Shown here piece by piece: positions 14,781-24,573 of a stretch of DNA of 48,601 nt (position 1 is the stretch's first letter; the number at the start of each line of letters is the position of its first letter). A program made the position numbers and the translations under genes. Below the pieces are notes generated by a model. The model saw only the letters and a program-made list of their open reading frames with translations. It had not been told where the DNA came from and made no database searches. The stretch lies in the NCBI GenBank assembly GCA_009731375.1, contig BJOX01000325.1:385512-434112 (forward strand), given 5' to 3'. Source of the stretch: Paulinella micropora (lineage: Eukaryota > Cercozoa > Imbricatea > Euglyphida).

Positions 14781-16400
14781 GGCTAAGCCTCAAGCTACGG
14801 TAAGACACCGCCGGGTCGGAACGGGCAAGACACGGCATGGGTAGGATTGAGCAGGAAAACTTGACGCATTAAAAATCGAAAAAAGAAAATTTTAGGCCGA
14901 CTGAAAATTCAACTTCAACGGTAGAAGATGCAACGCCTCAACGAAAAAACTCCGGGCTGCCGGTACTAGTAAGACTGTATCGGAATGAATATATACCGTA
15001 CCGGAATGAATATATACCGTACCGGACAGAATTATTAATATTGTGTTAAACTTTCTTCAAGTTTATCATGACTTCAAGTTTTACTCAGTAAGTTCAAGCT
15101 TACACCGTCAGGCTTCTATTTTTAGTTCCGTTATTTCATTTTTCAGTTTATTTATCAACTCAGGCTGCCACGGTCATAAGTCAACTTGTAGTTGTTACGT
15201 TTTCACTGAGCCTACGGTTGAGTCTTGAACTGCTATTAACAGATCAATTTATTTCCCGGGGGTCTTTACTACTACCGTTCCGACAAGTGGGCTTTCAACT
15301 TTAGAAAATGTATATATCAGACTGAACACTTTAACGATCGGCCAAAATCACTACCGTTGACTCAAGTTTCACTGTCACACTTTTTTGACCGGTCCGTTAA
15401 TTAGATTCTCCTCCGCACGACGTTTCGACTTCACTAACCGTAGGCCGCTAGTTTCAAGCCGGTTCTATTTAGTTCAAGAGTCAGAAATGCCTGACTTCAA
15501 ACGATCATCAAGTCAAAGTTCTTTTTAAAACTTCAAAGATCAACTATTGCCTTTTCCCCGCTCTATTGTGCCTTTTCCCCTGATTTCAAGTCCAGTGAAG
15601 CACGCACGTTGCTGTAAATTTGTGGACAAGTTAACAGTGACGGAAAACAATGCAATGATGTTCAACTTGACTTGCTTTTTACATCCATGATTGAGGAAAC
15701 TTTTCAAGTTCCAAATGGCCGGCGGGCCGCGCCAAACTATGATCCTGGACACTTGAACTACAAGTTGGCCCTGACTTGCGCTGCCATCCTTCAAGTGCTT
15801 TACAAGCAGTTTCAAGTTGCGCAAGCTTTCCCGGGCCCAAACTCACAATCTACGTTCAGTCGTGACCGTACTTTGCAACCCAAGTCTGCAAACAAGTAGA
15901 AATCTACGTAGATAAACGAAGTGACCGCTCTGCTATTTACTGGTATTTCACCTGCTTTCTGGAGTCAGGACTTAATGCAGCCATAGAGATCTTTAATAAG
16001 AGTTCGTTGTGTAATTACTGGGATTGTATCCCTCACAAATGTTGTTATAACTATTGTCTTTTTCTCCCATATCTACCTTTTTCCCCACATGGACCCCTTT
16101 TTCCGGCCAAGTTCCACGCGTAGAAAATAACAATGATAGGTAAAATAGGCATCCAAACCAGGTAAAGTGGCAGACTTCCGCTTTTGAAAGTTGAACTACC
16201 ACAGAAGTTGTATTTTTCTCATTCTGGATCACCTCGCATGGGCAACGCAAAAAGACGACCCATGTCCCACTGGGTAAGTGCAAACTGTAAGCGTGACCCC
16301 CGCCTTGCAGAACGAGAGTTTTCACCTCCACACTGTCAACATCAACAAGGGGAAAATATGCTCTAATTTCGATTATGTTTGCAAATGGCAAAGAAAGTTG
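14781..16400. other. Unique interval rich in the word TTCAAG
   Basis: No gene is recognised. Between about 15040 and 15840 the words TTCAAG/CTTGAA and near variants (CTCAAG, TTCAAA, ACAAG) occur far more often than expected, at irregular spacing. Two tandem copies of ccggaatgaatatataccgt lie at 14980-15022. Open frames of 70-130 codons (for example 15672-15899 and the minus-strand 15993-16391) have no recognisable domain. Confidence 0.4.
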
Positions 16401-16530
16401 TGATTCGCAAGTAAGTTTTGAATCACAGAATTATTTGCGATACTCAAACTTATTTGCGAATCAGTTTACAACATTACTGAAATCAGCATATAATTAAAGG
16501 ACAGAAAGGAAAGAACTTCAAGAAACTTAC

Positions 16531-17005
16531 TCCTCGCCATGGCCAGGTTTCTCCTGTTTGCCGGGTTTGACGACAGGCTGTTTTGCCTGAGAGGAAGCGG
16601 GAGAGGAAGTAGCAGAAGCTCCTACAGCCTTGCCCCGCTTGCCGCGCCCGCCTGCAGCTGTCGAAGATGAAGAGGATGAAGAGGATGAAGAGGATGAAGA
16701 GGACGAAGGCCCCTTGCTCTTAGACTTTTCAGCTTTAACAACTGGACTCCGCTTAGGAGAAGATGAAGCAGAGCTCGACGAGGAAGGAGAGGAAGAAGAC
16801 GAGCTCGAGGACGAAGAGGAAGAAGAGCTCGAGGAGGACGAACAGAGGGCAGCAATCTCTCTCTCTCTCTTTCTCGGCATCGTGTTTGGACCAAATTTGC
16901 TCAATCTGCTCCTCTACGGTCAGAGAGACGGGATCCATGTACTCGCCCATGTTCTCCTCGACGGTCCAATCCGCGTTCTGACTGTCCCACCAATTGATTT
17001 CATAT
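16531..17005 (-). CDS. Candidate exon of a Ser/Lys-rich protein (frameshift within)
   Basis: Read on the minus strand, a segment bounded by ATGTAG| (17008-17006) and GAGGA|GTAAGT (donor at 16530) has strong coding character. The first part encodes YEINWWDSQNADWTVEENMG and a VEEQIEQIWSKHDAEKERER stretch. The rest encodes a serine-rich, Lys/Pro-containing tail (SPKRSPVVKAEKSKSKGP, then a second Ser run, then GGRGKRGKAVG). The serines use a mixture of TCN and AGC codons, which favours selection on the protein over simple DNA expansion. The two parts are in different frames, and the switch falls in a (GA)n tract at about 16857-16870, a likely site for a length error or variant. The product is unknown; composition suggests a nuclear or RNA-associated protein. 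The acceptor lacks a good pyrimidine tract. An acidic frame also exists on the + strand. Confidence 0.45.
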
Positions 17006-17465
17006 CTACATACATACATGTACGCGTACATACCTACATATGTACACACAGACAAACAAATAATCTAATTCAATCTTTTGAAGCCTTCTCTCACGACACG
17101 TATATTTACTGTATACATAGGCTATCTACATAAACATTTACAACAATGCCAGCTCACCTAAACAACCTCATATTCTGTTCTGTCTATCTGTGTCTTTCGA
17201 TTTGTTGGTTGTGTTGTGTGTGCAGAGAACTCTAGTCAATAAGTCATACATTTTGTGTGTTTTTGTTGCCTGTTGTTTTCTAATCGCTTTCACTTTTTAT
17301 TGCATTTCAAGCAATATACAGTTTTTGAAACATTTCTTTCAATCACAAATCATGTTATGGTTGCACATGCACGTAAACATAACTCTATATGTGTGTTCTA
17401 CACCAGAATCACAAAGAAAACTACAGAGAATACACAGTTTTTGGAAGGAATAATATGTACAATTA
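17006..17465. other. Unique interval, no gene recognised
   Basis: AT-rich DNA with short ATAC tracts near 17010. If the exon call at 16531-17005 is right, this would be intron or upstream sequence. Frames of 60-93 codons have no recognisable features. Confidence 0.35.
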
Positions 17466-18194
17466 CACCTAAAATTACATGTTTTACGAAATTCATGCAA
17501 TCTTTATGTATGTTATGTATGTACATTCGTGTGTGAAAATGTTTTGAAGGTGGCTCTAGGTTTTCGTTCTTGGAGTTGCCTTGAATGCTTCAAAAGGTAT
17601 GTTGTTTTCCTTTCAACTTCCTCATAGATGCTTGTTTTTTTTAGGTTTACTAGCTGGTTTCGCTCCCTTCTTGGAAAAGGTTTCATTTGTTGTCTTGCTC
17701 TCTCCGTCTGTATGCAGCTAGTTTATAGGCTAGAGATATGAAAAATGTGCACAGGTTTGTTTTTTACGTTTACTTATTTGAAAAGAAAGTTTTATTTTTC
17801 AAAATTATTGTATATTTATTTATCTCAATATAATTATGTCTTTCCTACACTATTTGACCTCCATATATTTGAGTATATATTTTTTTGTGCTTACACATCA
17901 TCAGTCCCCACCACCCTTTGCAAACACAGTTGATTAGATAGTTTAGTTGAGCTTATTTTTCTGTGTTTAAAAACGCGTTTTTTTGTTCCGCTGCAGTGTC
18001 ATATATTGTCATGCTTCTAATTTGCAGCCTAAATATGCAAATAGGTTTTACAGAATTACACAAAAAAAATTATGACGGGGCATACAGCGGCCCCCAGTTG
18101 GCATTGTTTTTCGCATGTACGATGAAAAATAATATATTTTATTGAAATAATAATAGTTTAAAGTATGTGATGCTGGGGGTCATCACACAAAAAA

Positions 18195-18389
18195 TGACTA
18201 AGTCTCGGGGGGGGGGGGGGAAAGGACACTGACCGAGCGGTAATATTAANNNNNNNNNNNNNNNNNNNNNNNNNNNNNNNNNNNNNNNNNNNNNNNNNNN
18301 NNNNNNNNNNNNNNNNNNNNNNNNNNNNNNNNNNNNNNNNNNNNGGGGGGGGGGGGGGGTAAGGACACTGACCGAGCGGTAATATAAAA
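18195..18389. repeat. Poly-G plus 30-bp word repeated on both sides of a gap
   Basis: Poly-G followed by aaggacactgaccgagcggt-aatat occurs just before the N run (18206-18248) and again just after it (18345-18385). Either the gap contains a tandem repeat, or the assembler placed the same sequence twice. Confidence 0.8.
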
Positions 18390-18994
18390 AAATTATATCA
18401 ATTTTTTATTGATTGTAATATATGAAATGAAAGATTTAATATTAATTTTAATAATTTTTTTGAATATTATTATTTTTATTGAACTTGAAAGTGACTTGAA
18501 ATGGATGCTGGCCGGAATCCAGTGTCAGGCACATAGACAATAAGTTTTTATTTATTTTGGTAAAATGATAATACAATGAGAAAGTCAATATTCCCAACCA
18601 AATCCGTAGCGGTTGCGGGGAACCGACACTACAACCACCAACAACAGGGACACCGAATGAAAAGAATAAAAAGGAGGGAAAAAAAAGTAGGAAAAAATAA
18701 AGGAAAAAAAGAGGAGAAAAAATTATTTTAAAAAACTTGAAAACTACAGGAACATAAACATATGAAACAAAACCTAGTAACCGGCTGGCATATGCCAATT
18801 CTGTACGGGGTGCGCCATCTACGAAACTTCTAATCCGTTGCGAACAGGGACGGCCGTTTTCCCTTGTGATGCTCACTCGTCCAGGTCGAAGCGGGAATCC
18901 CTCCGGTGCTGACAACGTACCTCATGAAGCGAATCTTAACAGCAACTCGAACTCGTCGAAGGGGCGTCTGCTGCGGTGCGGCGAAGCTAAAACC

Positions 18995-19912
18995 GAAGCA
19001 AACTTGAACCCAAATCCGAAGCCGAAGCCGAAGCAGAGGCCCGAAAGGTGAATGCCAGAAGCAAAGAGCAAAAGCCAAAAGCAGAAGCCAAGCCGATGCT
19101 AACAGAAGCAGAAGCAGAGAGCAGAGAGCAAAAGGCTGCAGTCCAGGTAGTCTATTACTAAGAAGAATCAAGCCGAAAACAGAAAACACAGGAGCCAAAG
19201 TTGAAGCCGAAAGCTGAAAGTCAAAATCGAAAGCGGTGCGAAGCTGAAAGACAAAATCGAAAAAAGCAGCAGAAAGCAGAAGCAGGAGCCGAAAGCCTGA
19301 TGCTGAAGCAGAGCTGAAGCAGAAGCTGAAACTGAAGACAGAAAAACGTTAACGTCAAAGCCGAAGCCGAAGCAGAGAGCGATGCGAACCGTGGCAGAAG
19401 CCCAAGCGGAAGCAGAGAGCAGAGAGAAAAAAGCTAAAGCTCAGGTAGAAAACTTAAGTGAAAACAGAAACCAACGCAGGAAACTGAAAGCAAAAAGCTG
19501 GAGACAAACTTCAAGCCAAACGATGAAAGCTGAGATCGAAAGCTGAAGCTGAAACTGCAATGATGAAGCTGAAGTCGCAGCTAAAAACTCAAGCCGGAAG
19601 CAGCAGAAGATGAAACGAAACAGATACAAGGGTCGAAGCCGAATGCTGAAGCAGAACGGAAGCAAAGCTGAGGGCCCAAATTGAAAACAGAAGCTGAAGT
19701 CAGAGAAGCAACCGAAATTAATAGAAGAAAGATTTGAAGCCAAAGCAGAAAAACCGCAGTTGACCGTGAAGCTATAGGAGCCGAAAGCTGAAAATGAAAC
19801 TGAATAGGTGAAGCTGAAGCCGCAGCCGAAAACTCAAGCGAAAACAGCAGAAGACAAAACGAAGCCGACATAGGGATCGAAGCCGAAGGCTGAAGCGGAA
19901 CTGAAGCTAAGC
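18995..19912. repeat. Degenerate GAAGCN hexamer array
   Basis: About 0.9 kb dominated by gaagccgaagcagaagc-type hexamers with many substitutions (aaagcn, gaagcg, caaagc). Both strands give long open frames (minus-strand Leu/Ala/Phe/Ser-rich peptides at 18830-19943) because the period is a multiple of three. The degeneracy suggests an old array. It lies just inside the right arm of the inverted-repeat element. Confidence 0.85.
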
Positions 19913-20223
19913 ATAAAAAACAAAATCTGCTCACATTTTTCAAATCTGTAGCCTATAAACTAGCTACATGCAGACGGAGAGATCAAGACAACAAATGCAA
20001 CCTCTAAATCTCCCAAGAAGGGAGCGAAACCAGCTAGTAAACCTTAAAAAAAAACAAGCATCTATGAGGAAGTTGAAAGAAAAACAACATACCTTTTGAA
20101 GCATTCAAGGCAACTCCAAGAACGAAAACCTAGAGCCAGCTTCAAAACATCTTAACACACAAATATACATACATAACATACATAAAGATCGCCTGAATTT
20201 CGTGAAACATGTAATTTTAGGTG

Positions 20224-20434
20224 AAACGGCGGTGCACGATGGTCTTGATTGTTGGGACGTGGCTGAGAGGTCACGATACCACCGAGTGGCATGAGGGCCC
20301 CCGGGTCGCCTGGATCATATTGGAACAACCTGCGGCACGATACCCTGCTGGGCCCAGATCTTTGAGAGAGAGAGAGAGAGATACTACTCTGAGAGAGAGA
20401 GAGAGAGAGCGACACTCGGAGAGAGAGATTAAAT
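20224..20434. other. Unique interval with GA tract, no gene recognised
   Basis: GC-richer unique sequence to about 20362, then interrupted (GA)n at 20363-20428. No domain, splice-bounded exon or RNA gene is seen. Confidence 0.4.
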
Positions 20435-20918
20435 TTTTTAATATATAATTCAAAATCGAATTATTCGCGGACTTCAACTTTTCAAGAATTGGTGGCGCCT
20501 GCTCGGCTCGTGGTCCATTTGAAGTTCAAGTGGTAGCTCTAAAAACATCATAAATCTGCTTGCCATGCTTTCTCCTACCTTTCCTCCAAATTTCAGCGTT
20601 CTGGCAGCTTTAGAATCATACTCATTCTTATTAGAGCGAATGATTTAATAACTCAAAAAACAAAATCGCCGCGAATAATTTGCAGACTTTTCAAAAATTG
20701 GCGGCGCCGCGGCCCGTAGACCATTTTGGTAGCTTTAAAAACGTCATAAATCTTCTTGCCATGCTTTCCCCTAACATTCCTCCGAATATCCGACTCCGCA
20801 GCGTTGAGAGTTTTCCAGTTTTCGATATTAATATATAGTTTTTTCGACATGGCGCGGCAGGCGCGGCCGCCGGCCGGCGCCGCCAATTCTTGAAAATTAT
20901 TTGTTTTGAATTATAAAA
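20435..20918. mobile_element. ~480-bp repeat element with inverted ends and an internal direct repeat
   Basis: The left end (ataattcaaaa ... ttttcaagaattggtggcgc) recurs inverted at the right end (ggcgccgccaattcttgaaaa ... ttttgaattat, about 20872-20918). Internally, two direct copies of a ~130-bp block (20472-20600 and 20684-20810) share aaacatcataaatctgcttg-ccatgctttc with substitutions. GC-rich GGCGCC palindromes mark each junction. It is probably a non-autonomous DNA element or a nested pair. The 60-80-codon minus-strand frames in it have no recognisable domain. Confidence 0.6.
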
Positions 20919-22045
20919 AAATTTACTCATGCTTAGTCAGCTATCTTATATAGATAGATACACAGTCCTGTATATATATCAAGTTGTACACTCAATGGTT
21001 CGGAACTTGAATGAAGTTATATTAATATATGATGTACTTTAATGATGTCACTGATACTTGACTGAAAGTTCCAGTTTTAACCTTTAACGTCACGGTCCAC
21101 TAGATCCAGTTAAGTGGATCTAAATTTTATGAGTCAAAATAAAGAGTATTTTTAGTTTATATTTACTCGATTAAGCTCGCCGTTTACTTGCTAAGCAAAA
21201 TTTATTTAGAGTTACAGTTGTGAGCCAAAAAAAAATTTATCTGAGGCATATGATGTGAAAATAGTTGATTTTGCTATATTTAATGTAATATACTTTAAAG
21301 TACTTCTGTGAATTTGCTACGCTACATACGTTAGTACTATGCATTGAAAAGTAACAAACAAACATTAAACACATACAACTAAATAGCATACCACAAAATT
21401 AGTATCATAATTGACAGATAGAACGAGATTGGTGTACTTTAAATTTTGGAGAAATATAGTAAATACACAACTACCTACGACCGAAGAAAAATAAAATAAA
21501 ACTGAAACGAAACTAAGGAGATACATGAAAACAAAGAAGATGAAGTGGATAGAGAACACAAGAAGATAAAATAAGAAAGAAGATGTGTGAAATGTTGAAT
21601 ATTGGCTCGCGGATGAGACAAAAAACGAAGTTTTGCAAAGTGATTTGAGTCTAGGAAACAATAATTCGGAGCCGAAAACAAAACAGTAAGCATCCAAATA
21701 AAAAGAGGAAGGAGAGGAGGAGTCACAGAATAGAAAAAGGTACCTTAGAACGCTGTATGATGGCAAAGAGGATGAAGAGGTGACAAGAAACACAAGAGAC
21801 CAAAAATCTCAAATATACTGCATTGGAAATTTGAATAGTAATAATCAATACAATAGATATGCAGAAGCGCTGAAGTAAATGAAAATCAAAATAATGATAG
21901 TATAGGATAATTTCACAACGATAAGCAGTTGATAGTCTGATACATACTCTATAAATAAGGGAAGCTAAAGCTAAAATTTTTGAAAGTGAAGTAGCAACTG
22001 AAATAGTGAGTAAATAGATTCACGAAAGGCAAATATAACACAAAA
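20919..22045. other. AT-rich interval, no gene recognised
   Basis: Largely unique AT-rich DNA. A minus-strand 142-codon frame at 21365-21793 is Phe/Ser/Leu-rich and looks like the complement of purine-rich, K/E-coding composition. It has no recognisable domain. Confidence 0.35.
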
Positions 22046-22640
22046 ATGTATACAAAACAATTCGTAATGATGCAGAGGACAGGTTCCTATGCTACACTAT
22101 GTCAAGACAGTCTCTGTGCCTTGGAAACAAACCCATTTACAACAACATACAACACAACACTAATGAGAAAATTCAAGACGAACAAACAAATAGACGGTTG
22201 TGTCCTCAGGAGAGAAAACACTACAATAAGCAAACATAGTCTTTATACCTACAATATGACACCGTTCACAGCTCAATATTCCCATGCAGTGCTGTTTGTG
22301 CAAGGCGGTACTCGTAAACACCCTTGGTTCATATTTGATAATCCTGAGAAAAAATGCTTTGGGGAAAAGCAAAAACTAAGTGAAACAACTACCACTTGAA
22401 ACCTCTAACAGGAAATGTGTTGAGGAGCACTGTTACAAATTTGCCGCATTATAGGATGTTGCGTGGTTGCAGAGAACGAGCTATTAGAATGGCTGCCATG
22501 CTGATCAAAAATCGACTTTTCACCACAGATTTTCCGGGAAAATTATTGAAAAACTTGAAATGAACGAGTGGCACCTCAAATCGTTCTACAAGTTAGTTTT
22601 GCCACTTTTCACACCGGAAGAAAGTCGAAATATAAACTAG
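22046..22640 (+). pseudogene. Unidentified coding remnant in three successive frames
   Basis: Three open segments with protein-like composition follow one another: 22046-22399 (117 codons from ATG, containing MTPFTAQYSHAVLFVQGGTR), 22384-22563 (containing NVLRSTVTNLPHYRMLRGCR and ERAIRMAAMLIKNRLFTTDF), and about 22530-22640 (containing EMNEWHLKSFYKLVLPLF then TPEESRNIN and a stop). Each overlaps the next by tens of bases with a one-base frame change. The segments read as one damaged or indel-containing gene of about 190 residues. No family is recognised. It ends about 300 bp before the copia element, on the same strand. Confidence 0.4.
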
Positions 22641-22732
22641 AGGTGGTTCAGATTCATAATACTTGCTTTATTGACTAATATATATACAAAAAACCATGTT
22701 GTACGATTTATTGTAAACCTCTGTAAGATCCC

Positions 22733-22775
22733 ATCCACTCGAGTGGATCCGCTTCACTCGAGTGGATCGTAGTAG
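22733..22775. promoter_or_regulatory. Two tandem ATCCACTCGAGTGGAT-type palindromes
   Basis: A perfect 16-bp palindrome (ATCCACTCGAGTGGAT, 22735-22750) is followed eight bases later by a second copy missing its first base match (ttCACTCGAGTGgatc). A related word, ccactagatccagttaagtggat, is near 21100. Tandem dyads like this can be binding sites for dimeric proteins or ends of small inverted-repeat elements. No specific factor is recognised. Confidence 0.4.
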
Positions 22776-22942
22776 GTTAACTAGGTTAAGGGTTAATATC
22801 ACACTCTACCACAACTCTCCCGAGGATGGGCGAAATAATGCGATACTCTAGTAAACAGGCCGGACAGAAAGCACTACCTAAAATATGAAGTATGTGGCAG
22901 GGCCGGCGATAGTATATAGTATATATTAATATATATAACCGT

Positions 22943-23243
22943 TGTAATGTACTATTAATGCCCGTTACTCCACCTAGACAATTTACCGGTAATTTGGATA
23001 GTCTTAGTCATAGGCAGGTTCATAGGCCGGACAGTTATTAATACCTTTATTACTGACAAGGACACTTTCTAGAGTATTCGCGAATCATAGTCTGGAATGC
23101 CTAGAATCAAATGAGTATTATTAATACCATTCTGTAAAGGTCATAACATTTTGTGTGACCCAAATTTATTAAAAGTCTTTTCTTCGGTTACTCTTTACCC
23201 TTAGCGGGGTAGCTTCCCTAAATTCTGCGTTTGAGAGATAGAT
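22943..23243 (+). repeat. 5' LTR of copia element
   Basis: About 301 bp starting TGTAATGTACTATTAAT and ending GAGAGATAGAT. It is matched by 29853-30431 once the nested 274-bp insertion is removed. It is short for an LTR but within the copia range. A TATA-like ATTAATA and a TTTATTAAAAG segment are present, but promoter position cannot be fixed by eye. The terminal dinucleotide at the 3' end is uncertain because the copies diverge (TTA versus TCA) just past the shared GAGAGATAGAT. Confidence 0.88.
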
Positions 23244-23247
23244 TACT

Positions 23248-23260
23248 TTGGTTATGAGCC
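23248..23260 (+). other. Primer-binding site, iMet half-tRNA type
   Basis: TTGGTTATGAGCC lies four bases after the 5' LTR. It closely matches the GGTTATGGGCC primer-binding site of Drosophila copia, which pairs with the anticodon-stem region of initiator tRNA-Met rather than with its 3' end. The ATG in it is the complement of the CAU anticodon. This suggests priming by a 5' half-tRNA, as known for copia. Confidence 0.7.
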
Positions 23261-24225
23261 TTGGCAAGGAGGCAAGCGTGCCGAAGCACGTATTGAGTCA
23301 AGTCCCCATATTCGAGGGCAACGACCAAAGCTTTTGGCCTTGGTCAAGCAAGTTTCAGAAGCACATGCAGGGGGTATCTGTCCACGTGGCAGAGATGGTA
23401 TCTGTGGCATTAGCCGACCCAGCTAAAGCCAAAAAGGATTTTCCTTACGATGAAGCAAGGGCTAAGGCGGCAGAAGACTTAGAAGAACCCGACACGCCCA
23501 TAAGTGATAGTGAGGAAGATGAAGAGTCAGATGCCTTTCAGAGAGGAAGACAGAGACCCCAGACAAAGAAAGAAGATAACAAACAGCCAGAAGGTTGGGA
23601 TAAAATGACAGCAGAACAAAAGAGAGAGTGGAAAGAGAAAGAAGCAAAGAAGAAGAAAAGATTAAGTAGAAAACAACATACAAGAAGAAAGACAGCTATC
23701 CGCAAAGAGAAGAAATATTATGAAAGGATGAAAACTTTACAGCTATGTCTGTCTGTGGCTTTCTCCAAAGACAATGTATCTAACTTCCTGCGAACACAGA
23801 AGACGAAAGGACCCATTGAAGAGTTGATAGCAGTAAGAGATCAGTGGGGAGGCATTTCCGGAGCAGGTAGGTACATGTTAGAGGAAGAGTTTGAGAGAAC
23901 GAGGCCAAGGGCAGGTCAGAGGTATGTAGATTGGCTGAATGAATTTCTCGCAAAGAAAATCCAGCTTGAAAGTTTACGTGGGGCGCCATTTTCTGATGAG
24001 GAAGCAAAGAGAAAGCTATTTAAGAAATTGCGCTCCATCCAGCTTTCGGGGATAAATTTCAGGTGGACCACTATGATCTCCCAGCCAGAGATATTGCCCG
24101 GTGATTTCGGAAAAGTTCCGCAAAGAAGGAAAATTGAAACGGAATCAAACGGAAGACAAGGGCACGGAACAAGAAAAGAACGAACAAAAGAACAATCACA
24201 AAAACAAAAAGAAACCCTTTCATAA
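23254..24225 (+). CDS. gag: Copia gag (nucleocapsid/structural) segment
   Basis: A frame of about 323 codons from the ATG within the PBS, or from a later ATG such as 23365. Near the N-terminus it has the motif IFEGNDQSFWPWSSKFQKHM, matching the copia gag pattern F-x-G-x-(N/D)-(F/Y)-x-x-W-x-x-x-(M/F). A long acidic then lysine-rich insertion follows (residues about 75-155: EDEESD, KKEDNKQPEGWDKM, EKEAKKKKRLSRK), then a helical part containing YMLEEEFERTRPRAGQRY and EAKRKLFKKLRS. No CCHC knuckle is seen in this frame. The frame continues to 24225, while the adjacent frame is already open from about 24101, so gag probably continues in the other frame. The product would assemble virus-like particles and bind element RNA. 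Confidence 0.85.
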   Translation: MSLGKEASVPKHVLSQVPIFEGNDQSFWPWSSKFQKHMQGVSVHVAEMVSVALADPAKAKKDFPYDEARAKAAEDLEEPDTPISDSEEDEESDAFQRGRQRPQTKKEDNKQPEGWDKMTAEQKREWKEKEAKKKKRLSRKQHTRRKTAIRKEKKYYERMKTLQLCLSVAFSKDNVSNFLRTQKTKGPIEELIAVRDQWGGISGAGRYMLEEEFERTRPRAGQRYVDWLNEFLAKKIQLESLRGAPFSDEEAKRKLFKKLRSIQLSGINFRWTTMISQPEILPGDFGKVPQRRKIETESNGRQGHGTRKERTKEQSQKQKETLS

Positions 24226-24563
24226 GAAAAAGAAAGCACTCACTTTGATAACAACCGGCAACGACAAAAACGAAGAACAAAGTGACTCTGATACAAACGT
24301 TGCTTTAATCCATATGAGGAACACTTATGATAAGAGCGATGATGATGAGGAGGAAAGAGAAAGAGATGACGAGCAAACAAGCTCACCTCCTCACAAATCT
24401 ATAAGTCCCCAAGCCCTTTTGAACAATACAAAGACTACACCTAGGGTAGGGAATAGACATAGTGAGAGTGGAGAAGGACGGGAAGTGCGGTTAGTATCGG
24501 CCACCCTACGAGGTCCCTCCTCACTACGGGGAGAAGGCAAGGAAGTGCGGTTAGTATCCGCCA
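24101..24563 (+). CDS. Copia gag-pol linker, +1 frame, to gap
   Basis: This is open in the +1 frame relative to gag and overlaps it by at least 125 bp. It encodes a lysine-rich then acidic low-complexity stretch (ISEKFRKEGKLKRNQTEDKG, FHKKKKALTLITTG, DKSDDDEEERERDDEQ). Near its end a ~60-bp block (gaaggacgggaagtgcggtt) is duplicated before the 10-N gap at 24564-24573. The large overlap could serve ribosomal frameshifting, or simply mark a one-base indel. The sequence cannot decide. Confidence 0.7.
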
Positions 24564-24573
24564 NNNNNNNNNN

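Larger units (their letters stand above)
17466..20223. mobile_element. 2.76-kb element with ~300-bp terminal inverted repeats
   Basis: The left arm (17466-17766) and right arm (19915-20223) are inverted copies at roughly 85-90% identity. They share cacctaaaattacatgttt, ggctctaggttttcgttctt and ctagctggtttcgctccctt in opposite orientation. The outer match stops at CACCTAAAA/TTTTAGGTG and the inner match stops in T-rich sequence. The interior holds AT-rich DNA, a gap (18250-18344) and a degenerate GAAGC array. No transposase domain is visible. Long arms plus internal satellite resemble foldback-type elements; an inverted duplication of a single repeat family is the alternative. No target-site duplication was found. 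Confidence 0.75.

Noticed and set aside
19441-19943. Minus-strand Leu/Phe/Ser-rich frames that look like membrane proteins
   Set aside because: They are the complement of the degenerate GAAGCN hexamer array. Hydrophobicity follows from purine-rich DNA read on the opposite strand.
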